From CAZQRP01 sp964596125 (lineage in GTDB: Bacteria; Chloroflexota; Dehalococcoidia; GIF9; UBA5629), in contig CAZQRP010000002.1 in the NCBI GenBank assembly GCA_964596125.1, positions 62,001 to 126,000 on the forward strand: a DNA stretch of 64,000 nucleotides, read 5' to 3'. Positions 36,756 through 46,880 of the stretch are shown one piece after another. A model generated the notes under the pieces. The model did not search any database and was not told the DNA's origin. It worked only from the letters and a program-made list of their open reading frames with translations. Numbering within the stretch: position 1 is the first letter of the stretch; every line of letters starts with the position of its first letter. The translations under genes and the position numbers were made by a program.

Positions 36756-38006
36756 ATGAATCCTTTTTTTATAATAATCCTCGCTGCTCTCATAGTAGAA
36801 TTTGTTCTTCACCTGGTCTCAGAGCTGCTTAACCTCAAGGCGTTAAAACTGGAAGTACCTCCTGAACTGAAAGGAGTGTATAAGCCGGAAGAATACCGTA
36901 ACTCTCAAGAATACACCCGTGTTAACACCCGTTTTGATATATTGACCACCACTGTACGTTTGCTTCTTTTACTAGCTTTCTGGTTTTCCGGTGGATTCAA
37001 TTATCTTGATCAAATCATCAGGTCCTGGGGATTTATCTCAATTGTAAACGGCCTGCTTTACATTGGTATTTTGCTGTTTGGATATAGCTTTCTCATGCTG
37101 CCATTTGAAGCTTACGCCACGTTTGTAATCGAGGAACGCTTTGGCTTCAATAGAACCACGCCATACACATTCATAAGTGATAGAGTAAAGGGACTGGCTC
37201 TTGCAACACTCCTTGGCGCACCGTTGCTGGCCGGCATTCTCAGTCTATTTCAATATACAGGCCCTTATGCCTGGTTATACTGCTGGACTACCATCACAAT
37301 ATATTTCCTGGTTATACAATTTGTTGCCCCCACATGGATTATGCCATTGTTTAACAAATTTACACCTATGGAACCTGGCGATCTGAAAGAGGCTATTATG
37401 AGGTATGCCAGTTCCGTCGATTTCCCGATTAAAAATGTCTTTGTAATGGATGGCTCCAAACGTTCCAATAAGTCAAATGCTTTCTTTACAGGATTCGGCA
37501 GTAATAAAAGAATTGCTTTGTTCGACACATTGATTGAAAAACATACGGTTTCCGAACTGCTATCCGTGCTGGCCCATGAGATCGGACATTACAAGAAGAA
37601 ACATATAATTCAGGGGATTGTTATCAGCGTGCTCCATACGGGCCTGGTCCTTTTCCTGCTTTCGGTTTTCCTGAGAAGCCCGGGGCTGTACCAGGCTTTC
37701 TATATGGAACAACAATCCGTCTATACCGGACTTCTCTTCTTTGGCTTGCTCTACACACCTGTAGAGCTATTACTATCTATAGCAATGCAGATCATTTCTC
37801 GTAAAAACGAGTACCAAGCAGACAGATTCGCAGCCGAAACCCTAGACGAGCCACATAGTCTGATCGATGCACTGAAAGAACTGGCATCCAGCAATCTTTC
37901 AAATCTGACTCCCCATCCATTCTATGTTTTTCTCAACTACTCTCATCCGCCACTGCTTCAGCGGGTGCGTGCTCTCAAACGGCATTCTCGTGAACATACA
38001 TTATAG
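36756..38006 (+). CDS. M48 family metalloprotease (Ste24/CAAX prenyl protease-like)
   Basis: Integral membrane zinc protease. The HExxH motif is LAHEIGHYKKKH (272-283, HEIGH at 274-278), and the third ligand lies in KNEYQADRFAAE near residue 350. Several transmembrane segments occur on both sides of the active site. The N-terminal domain (YKPEEYRNSQEYTRV and FEAYATFVIEERFGFN) is typical of the Ste24 peptidase_M48_N module, so this is the Ste24 type, not the shorter HtpX. The 416 residues are standard. Bacterial members probably act in membrane protein quality control. Confidence 0.92.
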   Translation: MNPFFIIILAALIVEFVLHLVSELLNLKALKLEVPPELKGVYKPEEYRNSQEYTRVNTRFDILTTTVRLLLLLAFWFSGGFNYLDQIIRSWGFISIVNGLLYIGILLFGYSFLMLPFEAYATFVIEERFGFNRTTPYTFISDRVKGLALATLLGAPLLAGILSLFQYTGPYAWLYCWTTITIYFLVIQFVAPTWIMPLFNKFTPMEPGDLKEAIMRYASSVDFPIKNVFVMDGSKRSNKSNAFFTGFGSNKRIALFDTLIEKHTVSELLSVLAHEIGHYKKKHIIQGIVISVLHTGLVLFLLSVFLRSPGLYQAFYMEQQSVYTGLLFFGLLYTPVELLLSIAMQIISRKNEYQADRFAAETLDEPHSLIDALKELASSNLSNLTPHPFYVFLNYSHPPLLQRVRALKRHSREHTL

Positions 38007-38254
38007 GAGGTAATAATCTAAAGCCTGGTCAGCTTCTTTAGAAATGGCATAAAAAGCCTCGCATATTACGGTAACAATATAATTACAGCGTAGTAAACTC
38101 CATATCTGCTATATGCGCTTCTGGCACAGGAAACAGGAAGGCTTCAGAGTCGATTCCGCACAGTCCGAAGAGAACAGGTCGATTATAGAAGTACTAAAAA
38201 GGCTCTTCTCATTCTCCAGTTTTTAGAATTCCTTCATCTATTGATTTACTTCAA

Positions 38255-39967
38255 TTAAGTTCTTGGAATAATCGGTAGCAGTAGATATGATGGATGTTCT
38301 TTGTCATGGAAAATTTTGTGAACAGTTATTTTGCTTTTCGGCAGATGGTAAAAGAGAGGATTGTCCATATGCATGTAGAATCCACTAAAATCACTGCTCA
38401 TGATTTCTAGTTTAATAAGATGATTTGACCTGATTATATTTGATATAGGTCGAATTTCAATCGCATACTCGTAAATCTCACCCGGCACAATAGGAGGCTG
38501 GTCTGTATGAGTATGAAAAGGCTGCCAAAACCTGGACCTATCCGGGTCAATAGCCCTATGCGACGCCTTGAGCCAGCCTTCTGTAAGCGGGATCTCTCCA
38601 CCATTTTCGTCAACATCTTTCACTTTAACTATCCAATTTGTGTCATCCGTGTCGATTGATGCATAGATATATAATACAATGGGACCTGTAATCTCTATGT
38701 CATCAGGCATAGGCGGACTAAAATACCTGAGTGATTGTATATTAGATGTTACAACTGGTGATTGATGGACAAAACAGTCCGGCTGATCACCATATGGTGG
38801 CTCATTATAATAGATACCCGGCTCCGGCAATAGACGTTCCCAGCTTCCAAGGTAAAATTTTACCCATCTGGTCCTCTCGAGTGGCCACTCACTTTCCTCA
38901 CGCCACTTATTTGTTCCTCGTACAAATATCTTTATCGGTGGCTCCTTCATGATACCATTGTCAATTCCTTTCAACCAATAGTCATACCATCTTATAATAA
39001 GATCATGATACTCATACCAGGGCCGCTCATAGCTTCTTGGCGTGATAATGAGTTTTTTTGGTGCATTTATTCCTGAATAACTACTAAAGGCTCCGGGCAA
39101 GTGTATTCTAAACGCATCCCACCGTGAACCGCAGAAAGTTGGGACTTTTATTTTGTCATATTTTGTATACCCCGACCTTTCATGGTAAAACGGTCCATCA
39201 TTGGGATTAAGTAAAAAATCAAACATCATCGGATTTTTCTGTGGATTAGTAAGTATTAAGTTAAGCCACGGGTTGATTTTAATATCCTCGTTACTTAGTG
39301 ACCTTTGAACTAATTTCTTCATCTCCTCAAGGGTAGTTTCTTCACTCATTGCAGACAAATTACTTGTTGCCGCAATCTGCTCCCACAGGAAAGGAGCAAA
39401 AAAGCCTATATTAAGTATTCCTCCGTGGTATACGATATCGCGATACAGGTCACCCCAACCATCCAATGGGAATATCGCTTTAAGATGCGGTGGTTGTTGC
39501 GCAGCTACCAGGTACTGTATACAGGCAAAATAAGATATGCCAACCATTCCGATATTGCCATCACACCAATCTTGCTGCGCTATCCACTCTATCAGATCAT
39601 AGCCGTCTTCCTGCTCCTTTCGGGAGAACATGTTCAGGTAAGCTCCCTCAGAATTACCTGTTCCCCTAATATCTGCCACTACATGAGCATAACCTCTCGA
39701 CACAAAGTATTCACTGTTTCCAGACTCTAGGTCACCTTTCCAGAGAGGTGAAATGCTGGGTTGTGGAGGGATTGGTGGAGCAAGGATATCTTTGCTGTAG
39801 GGACACATGGCAAGTAACGCTGGAAATTTGCCCTCAGCATCAGGACGGAATATATCAGCAGACAGACGCACTCCATCCCGCATTGGAATGGAAACATTCC
39901 TGTCTACCTTAACTTTATGGACTGGTTGTGAACCCTGATTTTTGTTATCATTTGAAGAGTACCACAT
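38255..39967 (-). CDS. CocE/NonD-family (X-Pro dipeptidyl-peptidase-like) hydrolase
   Basis: Alpha/beta hydrolase of the cocaine esterase/S15 peptidase group, hydrolysing an ester or amide. IPMRDGVRLSADIFRP (27-42) opens the fold. The nucleophile S145 lies in GMVGISYFA and the acid is probably D284 in CGSRWDAF. The usual GPWxH histidine motif reads TPRSYERPW; the nearest histidine is H321. The C-terminal jelly-roll domain is complete. The 570 residues are normal. GGAGG precedes the ATG by six bases. A close paralog starts at the right edge of the window, so two of these enzymes bracket the carboxylase block. Confidence 0.87.
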   Translation of the reverse strand: MWYSSNDNKNQGSQPVHKVKVDRNVSIPMRDGVRLSADIFRPDAEGKFPALLAMCPYSKDILAPPIPPQPSISPLWKGDLESGNSEYFVSRGYAHVVADIRGTGNSEGAYLNMFSRKEQEDGYDLIEWIAQQDWCDGNIGMVGISYFACIQYLVAAQQPPHLKAIFPLDGWGDLYRDIVYHGGILNIGFFAPFLWEQIAATSNLSAMSEETTLEEMKKLVQRSLSNEDIKINPWLNLILTNPQKNPMMFDFLLNPNDGPFYHERSGYTKYDKIKVPTFCGSRWDAFRIHLPGAFSSYSGINAPKKLIITPRSYERPWYEYHDLIIRWYDYWLKGIDNGIMKEPPIKIFVRGTNKWREESEWPLERTRWVKFYLGSWERLLPEPGIYYNEPPYGDQPDCFVHQSPVVTSNIQSLRYFSPPMPDDIEITGPIVLYIYASIDTDDTNWIVKVKDVDENGGEIPLTEGWLKASHRAIDPDRSRFWQPFHTHTDQPPIVPGEIYEYAIEIRPISNIIRSNHLIKLEIMSSDFSGFYMHMDNPLFYHLPKSKITVHKIFHDKEHPSYLLLPIIPRT

Positions 39968-40109
39968 TTTATTCCTCCATACCTGATGATTTCTTATTTT
40001 GCCTGGTGAGACTATGAAGAGTCACCGTTTCCAGCTATTTTAGTGTTTTTCTGCAAATAAAATAGTTGCCCTTCCTTAAAGCATTTACCAACTCTGCTAT
40101 AAGAATATA

Positions 40110-40148
40110 TGTCCAAATATGTGATGGGCCTACACACATATTTGGACA
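40110..40148. promoter_or_regulatory. Perfect 14-base inverted repeat, possible operator or terminator
   Basis: TGTCCAAATATGTG (40110-40123) and its exact reverse complement (40135-40148) flank an 11-base spacer. It lies in the 271-base gap between the hyuB-type gene and the CocE-type hydrolase, both on the minus strand. There is no clear T-run after the minus-strand hairpin, so an operator for the hydrolase gene fits as well as a terminator for the carboxylase operon. Confidence 0.55.
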
Positions 40149-40238
40149 GGCAACTGCCGATTTTTAATCGAGCCTATTATACCATTTTCGGGTAAAGCAT
40201 CACGATTGGTTCGTTTATTAACTTTGTCTCTCTATTTT

Positions 40239-42293
40239 CTAGTAGCGGATTATCGGCCTTACACTCTGAGCATCCGGCCACGAGCCATAGAATTCGAGGG
40301 CCTCATCCGGAGGCTTAAGCAGGCTCCATTCCTTCTCGAATTCCTCATATCGCTTCCCCTTTTTCAACCTCTCTTCTCTTACCCGCTGTCTGATTTGCTC
40401 AGTGCTCTCATAGTCTACTTCCAACCTCTCACGGTCATACACTACGTGGCAAACATTCTCGGCCACCCAATGAGAGATGATTTCATTCCTAAGATCGTCC
40501 ATTACCAGATCAGGATTGCGCTCAAGCACGTCTCCATAACCACAACCCCCGCACATATAAGTAGAAAATACTTCACCCTCTAGCAAAGGATAGGTCTGCG
40601 ATGCCACAGCTTTGAAAGAATAGTCACCCTGGATTGCCCGCTTAGCCAAGAGTTCGTATAAATTAGAGGGTATTTCATCACTTCCTTTTCTCAGCATTTC
40701 CAGAAGGTTGGTACGGGCAATATTGGTGACAAACGAACGAGTAGCAGGATACCCTCCGAAGAACCCTTGTCCGAGAGGTAGCATAGCGCTTCCTGAAGCG
40801 ATATGGGTCAACATCATCCACGGTACACCGTATGTAAACATGGTCTGTTCTCCACCTGCTCCTCCGCGATATTTTCCAAGGCCGCACATGTCTTTTGCAT
40901 GCCTTTGACTCAAGATTGCAAGTGGTATTTCACCTTCCCATTCCTCGACGTCGGGCACTTTGGACGTAGGGGATACCTGAAAACCATGTACGTTTACGCC
41001 ATCCATGTCAGGTCTGGCACCATGTCCCATGCTATTGAGTATGAAGGTATATATACCGGCAATAGGTACTCCCCATTGATTAATCCCGAAATATGAGCCA
41101 TCAGGACCACCGGTATTCGTAGGCGCTGTTACCAGATTCCTGTCCTTGCTGGCGAACATTAGTTTTGCCAGTATGTGTGAAACTACGAAAAATCCGATTG
41201 TCCCTGTCACCGCTGAATTGGACATTGCAGCATCAGGAGAGGGATTGAGGAAAGTCCCCTCGGGGAAAATCCAGTCAAACGGTGCGAGGGTCCCACTGGA
41301 CTCAGGTAGTTCAGGAAAAGGATAATTGTATATGTAGGAAGCAGCATAACCGATTGTTGTTTGTGGAGGAGCATTATACGAGGTCAGGTTCTCTGGAGAA
41401 GAACCGGTGAAGTCAACTGTTATACGGTCTCCTTCCTTACGTAAAGTCACAAAAGCCCTGGCAAGCCCCACATTAAATCCCATCGTGTCCAGAAAGACAA
41501 CAACTCGATAGATGCCATCATTCCACTCCCTGATGCGGTTCCTGGCCCCTTCTTCCGCTTGCATAATCATCTTTCTGAAAAGGCCCAAGAGGAATTCTTT
41601 GCCTTTTACCTTGACTATCTCCTGGGTTCTGATTCGGATTCGGTCAGCAGCAGTCACCCTCGCCCTTACATCAGTGGTTTGCATCCTTGGCGTTCTTACG
41701 AAATTGGCCATCATCTCCATCAAATCATCGCGAAGCCGATAGTTTTCGCCGATCTTTATCGGTGAAAGCCTCATCCCCTCATCATAGCGGCTTTTAGCTG
41801 TAGGACACATTCCACCCGGCTCAGTACCTCCTGTCTCCGGCTGGTGAACGGAAGCCGTAGACCAGCCTATATGTTCGCCTTCATAGAAAATAGGCATAAT
41901 GGCTGTCTGGTCCGGATTGTGGATACCGCCGTAAAGAGGATCGTTGAAATAGAATACATCACCCTCTTTGATTTCCTTTCCCAGTATAGGGTGTTTTTTA
42001 ATATATTTGATGGGAAGCTGAGCAGAGACAGCATGTAAGTGTGTGCCACAGTAGCTGGTGACCATATCACCGGCCGGAGTATAGATGCCAACGATTAAAT
42101 CACCGCTGCGCAACATATCGCTAACACCACAGCGGATGAAGACCTCCTTCGCTTCAAGACAAATATTACTTAGTTTTTCAACATTAATCTCATATTCCCC
42201 TGGTTGGATATTTTTAGCCCATTCCAGTTCTTCAGGGGTGGGAGGCTCAGGCTTAATCCATTCAATAAGTTGTTGTGCGCTTGGTGGCGGCAT
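40239..42293 (-). CDS. HyuB/AcxA-type carboxylase catalytic subunit, cassette A (apcD-like)
   Basis: Hydantoinase B/oxoprolinase-family subunit, homologous to the subunit of acetone and acetophenone carboxylases that joins carboxyphosphate-derived CO2 to the ketone. The metal triad is intact: H125 and D128 in GGIHNPD, and H150 in ASVHQPETGG, with the H-x2-D-x21-H spacing of the acetone carboxylase manganese site. Other conserved segments are SYCGTHLHAVSAQLP and VDFTGSSPEN. The 684 residues are typical. GGGGGAG precedes the ATG. It is the last of four genes, 15 bases after hyuA. Hydantoinase or oxoprolinase activity is the alternative, but the small third subunit argues for carboxylase. Confidence 0.82.
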   Translation of the reverse strand: MPPPSAQQLIEWIKPEPPTPEELEWAKNIQPGEYEINVEKLSNICLEAKEVFIRCGVSDMLRSGDLIVGIYTPAGDMVTSYCGTHLHAVSAQLPIKYIKKHPILGKEIKEGDVFYFNDPLYGGIHNPDQTAIMPIFYEGEHIGWSTASVHQPETGGTEPGGMCPTAKSRYDEGMRLSPIKIGENYRLRDDLMEMMANFVRTPRMQTTDVRARVTAADRIRIRTQEIVKVKGKEFLLGLFRKMIMQAEEGARNRIREWNDGIYRVVVFLDTMGFNVGLARAFVTLRKEGDRITVDFTGSSPENLTSYNAPPQTTIGYAASYIYNYPFPELPESSGTLAPFDWIFPEGTFLNPSPDAAMSNSAVTGTIGFFVVSHILAKLMFASKDRNLVTAPTNTGGPDGSYFGINQWGVPIAGIYTFILNSMGHGARPDMDGVNVHGFQVSPTSKVPDVEEWEGEIPLAILSQRHAKDMCGLGKYRGGAGGEQTMFTYGVPWMMLTHIASGSAMLPLGQGFFGGYPATRSFVTNIARTNLLEMLRKGSDEIPSNLYELLAKRAIQGDYSFKAVASQTYPLLEGEVFSTYMCGGCGYGDVLERNPDLVMDDLRNEIISHWVAENVCHVVYDRERLEVDYESTEQIRQRVREERLKKGKRYEEFEKEWSLLKPPDEALEFYGSWPDAQSVRPIIRY

Positions 42294-42308
42294 GATCTCC
42301 CCCTTTTT

Positions 42309-44441
42309 CTATGTTTTTTCTATTTCTCCGCTTAGATACCTATTGACAGTTAGCTTTGTTCCCACGGGCAAGACGACAGTTGTATTGTCAGCTTCAATAA
42401 TGGCAGGACCCTCCACCATATTGCCACTTTCCAGGGCTTTTTGATCATAAATGGGAGTGTCCTTAAAACTACCATACTCCTCCCAGTAGACAGGGCGCTT
42501 GCCTTTAAGGGCATGCGAGGATGGCACCTTACCCTTATCCGGATAGACAGGTAGCTCCACTCGAGGACGAGGAATTGTGGCCCTTAGAGCAAACGTTTCT
42601 ATGTCTACACCTCCTTCAGGGTTCATGGCAAAAGGACTATAGACTTTGCTATACTCGTCCTCAAACGCTTTATACACTGCCTTGACATCATCCTCACCCT
42701 GCAAGAAAAGGCGCGGTGAAGCGATACGGAGATGAGAGAGTGTTCCGCCATATTTCATATCCAGTTCAAGTGAAAAGACAATCTCTTCCGGCGGGAAACC
42801 TTCCAGCCTCACTTCCTTTAATGCCCTTGCTTGCAGGTCTCGAACTACCGAATTAAAGGAATCATAGTCGGTAAGATATTGCATAGCCATAGGAGTCAAT
42901 AAAGGTAACAACCTGGACTGTTCTAATATATGAGTAATATCCATGTTAGCTGATCCAAAAGCGCAAAAAACAGGAGACATTGGAAATGTAACTAACTTGG
43001 ATAGTCCGGCGCGGAATCCATAACCGCAGCAATGAGTAGAGCCCGCTCCTCCGTAGGCAAAGAGGATGAAATCCTTAGGATCAAAACCTCTCAGCACCGT
43101 CTCTCGAAAAATGGTTTCGCCCATTTTACCATCGACAACCTTTGTAATAAGAAGAGCTGCTTCCTCAACTCCTAACTTCAGAGGATTGGCTATTTTTTCC
43201 TTTATAGCCTGAATGGCCCCTTCCTTATTTAACCTCATTTTGCCACCATGGTAGAATTCGGGATCGATATAGCCCAGCACTACATCTGCATCGGTCACAG
43301 TAGGTTCACTCCCACCAAGGTCATAGCAGGCTGGACCGGGCATTGAGCCAGCACTTTGAGGTCCTACTTCCAGTTTTTTACCAACTGGATTAATCCAGGC
43401 TATGGACCCTCCCCCGGCACCTATTGTCATAGTCTCCAGCATGGTAATATCTACCGTCCAGCGATCGATTATTGGATTAAAGGCATAGAAACGGGTACTT
43501 CCAGCGACGACCAGTCCGAGGTCAAAGCTGGTTCCTCCCATATCGGAGACCACCACATTATCATAACCGTGAAGCTTGCCAATATAAGCACTTCCAATCA
43601 GGCCGGCAACTGGGCCCCCGTTATACGTCTCTATTGCCTGCGTTCTAAAGACCTCAGCCATACCACCGCTGTTATGTACCATCATCATGGGCTTCTGATA
43701 TCCTAAAGAGCGTAGTTCATCACCTAAGCCACGAAGCTCTTCCGCCATGGAGCCGTGTAAATAGGCATTCAAAATGGTTGCCATCGTGCGCTGATACTCC
43801 CAGCGCTTCGGCAGCACACGGCTGGAAAGGATAACAGGCATACTTCCCAGATAGCATTCAGGATATTCCTCTCGAATGATCTGCTCAATACGTTGCTCAT
43901 GGGACGGATTCATAAAAGACCACAAAAGGCTGACCACAAAACCTCGCGCTCCATTATCTACGAGGTAACGTAGCTTTTCCCTGAAATCAGCTTCATCCAG
44001 TGGCCGGAGTATCCTGCCCAGATAGTCAATCCTCTCTCTAACACCAACCGTCATTTCCCTCGGGATCAGGGGCTCGGGTTTCTTAATCCGAGAAACAAAT
44101 CTCATCTCTCTCGGAGTAAGCCCATCGCTCCACTGGCCTCCCTTGCCTATAACCACCGTATCTTCAAAGCCTTCGGTAGTAATCAGCCCAAGCTTTGGAC
44201 CTTTTCTCTGAATGAGGGTATTCATAGCAAGGGTTGTAGAATATCTTACTACTTCCGATTCCCTCATTAACTCTTCTAACGATACACCGATAAGGGAGGC
44301 AGCATCTCCAAGAGCATTCATAAAGCCGACTGACAGGTTATAGGTGGTAGTAGGCTGCTTGCTAAAATAAAACTTGCCACCCCAGTCAACAAAAGCATCA
44401 GTAAAAGTTCCCCCAATATCAACATCAATACTCGCTTTCAT
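42309..44441 (-). CDS. HyuA-type carboxylase ATPase subunit, cassette A (apcC-like)
   Basis: Hydantoinase A/oxoprolinase-family subunit with an ASKHA-type nucleotide fold. The phosphate-1 loop is DIGGTFTDAFVDWG (8-21), and a second nucleotide loop is SDMGGTSFDLGLV. IGAGGGSIAW and GPACYDLGG are further family motifs. In acetone/acetophenone carboxylases this subunit uses ATP to activate the ketone and bicarbonate. The 710 residues match the larger of the two HyuA-type subunits. AGGAGG lies eight bases before the ATG. The small subunit gene ends four bases upstream. Confidence 0.83.
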   Translation of the reverse strand: MKASIDVDIGGTFTDAFVDWGGKFYFSKQPTTTYNLSVGFMNALGDAASLIGVSLEELMRESEVVRYSTTLAMNTLIQRKGPKLGLITTEGFEDTVVIGKGGQWSDGLTPREMRFVSRIKKPEPLIPREMTVGVRERIDYLGRILRPLDEADFREKLRYLVDNGARGFVVSLLWSFMNPSHEQRIEQIIREEYPECYLGSMPVILSSRVLPKRWEYQRTMATILNAYLHGSMAEELRGLGDELRSLGYQKPMMMVHNSGGMAEVFRTQAIETYNGGPVAGLIGSAYIGKLHGYDNVVVSDMGGTSFDLGLVVAGSTRFYAFNPIIDRWTVDITMLETMTIGAGGGSIAWINPVGKKLEVGPQSAGSMPGPACYDLGGSEPTVTDADVVLGYIDPEFYHGGKMRLNKEGAIQAIKEKIANPLKLGVEEAALLITKVVDGKMGETIFRETVLRGFDPKDFILFAYGGAGSTHCCGYGFRAGLSKLVTFPMSPVFCAFGSANMDITHILEQSRLLPLLTPMAMQYLTDYDSFNSVVRDLQARALKEVRLEGFPPEEIVFSLELDMKYGGTLSHLRIASPRLFLQGEDDVKAVYKAFEDEYSKVYSPFAMNPEGGVDIETFALRATIPRPRVELPVYPDKGKVPSSHALKGKRPVYWEEYGSFKDTPIYDQKALESGNMVEGPAIIEADNTTVVLPVGTKLTVNRYLSGEIEKT

Positions 44442-44445
44442 AATG

Positions 44446-44781
44446 TTATCCTCCTAGATGTTTCGATTTCAGCCTATCAATATCAAGTTCAATATCATGA
44501 GTTATAGGGTGTCCCGGAGGTAAAATCTCGAGCTCTATCATAACTCCACAATTAGGGCAGTAGAACTCCACTACTCTTGCCCACGCTGGATCCGGAGCAA
44601 AATTGTAGGGCTCATCAACTACAGGGTTATAAATCTCTCTGGGGTCACGCGCGGAAATAAGACACCCCTTTTTATAATTTTCTCTGGCTGAAATCAGTTC
44701 TGTGCCACACCGATTACAACACCACATTTCCTTTTCAAGGTCTATGTCTAAATATTCGGTAATCTGTATCTTCATACCCAT
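44446..44781 (-). CDS. Small zinc-ribbon carboxylase subunit, cassette A (apcB/acxC-like)
   Basis: A 111-residue protein of the acetone carboxylase gamma-subunit family. It has a CxxC pair at C22/C25 (CCNRCG) and another at C75/C78 (YCPNCG), consistent with a zinc ribbon. SARENYKKGC and NFAPDPAWARVVEFYC between them are shared with the copy at 54642. The start is not certain: AGGAGG lies twelve bases before the first ATG, separated by an A8 run, and the next ATG is two codons on. It lies between two HyuA-type genes, as apcB does. Confidence 0.82.
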   Translation of the reverse strand: MGMKIQITEYLDIDLEKEMWCCNRCGTELISARENYKKGCLISARDPREIYNPVVDEPYNFAPDPAWARVVEFYCPNCGVMIELEILPPGHPITHDIELDIDRLKSKHLGG

Positions 44782-44798
44782 TTTTTTTCAGGTCCTCC

Positions 44799-46850
44799 TC
44801 ATAGTCTCTCTATTATTCCAAACAGGCGATTGTCCACGGAATACTTCCATCCATCAATTACTAAAATAGTAGTGTCTTCACCCTCAATTACAGCCGGACC
44901 GTTGACCACATTACCGCATTGAAGCAGCTTAAGCTCATAAACCGGTGTCTCCCTGAAGCCTCCATCCCAATAAATCTTCCTTTTCTCCTTCAAAGCAGCC
45001 TCAGGAGTTTCGTCGGTAGGAGTATACGTTGGCAACTCAGGGTGAACTAATGCACAGGAAGCCCTAAACCTGACTGAGTCTAACATGATCTCACCCCTAA
45101 GCGGACCAGTACCGCAGGTCTTCTCTAACTCCTCACATAGAGTTTTTATCTGGCTGTCAGTCTCAAACCGCATGATGCTCGATGCCAAACAAGCTGAGAA
45201 ATTTGGTTCTCTAGAGCTTAGTTCAACTTCCAAATCGAACGCCACGTTTTCAACCGGGAAGCCCTCCCCTCCCATATCCAGAAGTGCTTTTCTCTTCAAC
45301 TCATCCAGCTTCTCGTTGATAGCTTCGTACTGGATCGTGTACTCGCCTGATCGTAGTCGCAGAGGAAGCATGAGTAAAGCTTCATAATTGTGAACAATGT
45401 CCATAGTGGAGGTACCAAACGCACTAAATGTAGCAGCAAACGGAGGCACATAAATTCTGTCGATTCCAACCGCCTCTGCTATGCCATTACAAGAAAGACC
45501 GCCTGCACCACCAAAAGAAATCAATGCTACATCGCCGACACTAAGGTTCTTACTATCCAGAATTTGCTTTAACTGCCGAGCGCAGAAAGACTCTTGTTCT
45601 TTCACTACGCTGAAGGCTACTTCCTCTTCCTTTTGCTTTAAAGGAACAGCAAGCCTCTCGGAGACAATTTCACGAGCTTTGCTGGAAGCCAACTTTTTCT
45701 TTCCTCCCAAGAAATAAAGAGGATTTATGTAACCCAGCACAACGAACGAGTCCGTAACCGTGGGCTGCATACCTCCCAATCCATAGCAGGCTGGTCCGGG
45801 TAGGGCGCCAGCACTTTCAGGTCCCACCCGTAGCTTTCCATTCTCCACTTTGGCGATCGAACCCCCTCCCGCAGCTATTGAGAAGGTCTCCGGCATATTC
45901 AATCTGACAGTAATGCCAACTATTTCCGATTCCAGCTTGACAGAAGGTTTCCCACCAACTGTCAACCCAAGATCAGTGCTGGTGCCACCGATGTCAATGG
46001 ACACAAGGTTTGGTACATCATAAAGTCTACTCACATAAGCAGCACCAAAAAGACCCCCTGTTGGTCCAGAATTGTAGGTATTAATGGCCTTAGTCTTGGC
46101 GATACGAGCAGCTCCTCCCCAGTTATGAACTATAAGAAGAGGCTTTACGTAGCCAAGTTTACTCAACTCTTCATCTGCCTTATATAAAAATCTTACCATG
46201 TCTCGGTGCATATAGGCATCAAGCACAGCAGTATTCGTACGACATTCGTTATCCCGGGATTGGTCTATCTCTGTTGACAGCATTACTGGTACTGAGCCTA
46301 AATAATGCTTTGGGTAGTCATCTTCTATAGCTTCCTTCGCCAGAAGTTCATGAACCGGATTAGAGGATGAATTGGCCAGACTGATTACAATGATCGTAGC
46401 GCCTCTTACCATCAACTCTTTGACGGCTTTCCTTACCTCCTCTCGGTCTACCTCATCTATGATATTGCCACAGGCATCTATGTTCTCTTTTATGCCGATA
46501 ACCATATTTCTGGGTATCAGATACCCCAGTAATGAATTCTGCATACCATTCTCATGGTAGACTGAGTCCTCGAATCCCTGGGAAACTATGAGACCAAGTT
46601 TGGAACCCGTCTTTTGTAGCAGAGTATTAGTGCCTACGGTAGTTGAATAGCGAATAACTTCTGTTTCCCGTAATAGGTCTCTCGTATCCTCAAATCCAAG
46701 TTCCTTAGCTGCTTCCTCAAGTAAATGGAAGAAGCCAACTGTCAGGTCATGAGGGGTAGTGTCCACCTTTATCGTTTTGATAACTCCGCTACCAGAGATG
46801 TAGCCATCGGTAAAAGTACCACCTGTGTCAACGTCGATAGTGAATTTCAT
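44799..46850 (-). CDS. HyuA-type carboxylase ATPase subunit, cassette A (apcA-like)
   Basis: First gene of cassette A and the smaller HyuA-type subunit (683 residues). The phosphate loop is IDVDTGGTFTDGYISG near the N-terminus; the second loop is SIDIGGTSTDLGL. IAAGGGSIAKV and GPACYGLGG are also present. An upstream ATG at 46880 would add ten residues, but the ATG at 46850 follows GGGGGGAG and gives the family-typical start just before FTIDVDTGG. A near-consensus promoter lies 31 bases further up. Its closest relative in the window is the gene at 52574. In acetophenone carboxylase both HyuA-type subunits are ATPases. Confidence 0.83.
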   Translation of the reverse strand: MKFTIDVDTGGTFTDGYISGSGVIKTIKVDTTPHDLTVGFFHLLEEAAKELGFEDTRDLLRETEVIRYSTTVGTNTLLQKTGSKLGLIVSQGFEDSVYHENGMQNSLLGYLIPRNMVIGIKENIDACGNIIDEVDREEVRKAVKELMVRGATIIVISLANSSSNPVHELLAKEAIEDDYPKHYLGSVPVMLSTEIDQSRDNECRTNTAVLDAYMHRDMVRFLYKADEELSKLGYVKPLLIVHNWGGAARIAKTKAINTYNSGPTGGLFGAAYVSRLYDVPNLVSIDIGGTSTDLGLTVGGKPSVKLESEIVGITVRLNMPETFSIAAGGGSIAKVENGKLRVGPESAGALPGPACYGLGGMQPTVTDSFVVLGYINPLYFLGGKKKLASSKAREIVSERLAVPLKQKEEEVAFSVVKEQESFCARQLKQILDSKNLSVGDVALISFGGAGGLSCNGIAEAVGIDRIYVPPFAATFSAFGTSTMDIVHNYEALLMLPLRLRSGEYTIQYEAINEKLDELKRKALLDMGGEGFPVENVAFDLEVELSSREPNFSACLASSIMRFETDSQIKTLCEELEKTCGTGPLRGEIMLDSVRFRASCALVHPELPTYTPTDETPEAALKEKRKIYWDGGFRETPVYELKLLQCGNVVNGPAVIEGEDTTILVIDGWKYSVDNRLFGIIERL

Positions 46851-46880
46851 GCTCCCCCCTTTTATATAACGGCACGCCAC

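Noticed and set aside
40239..46850. Hydantoinase / 5-oxoprolinase assignment for cassette A
   Set aside because: Kept only as an alternative: the extra HyuA-type gene and the acetone carboxylase gamma-type subunit match ketone carboxylases better.
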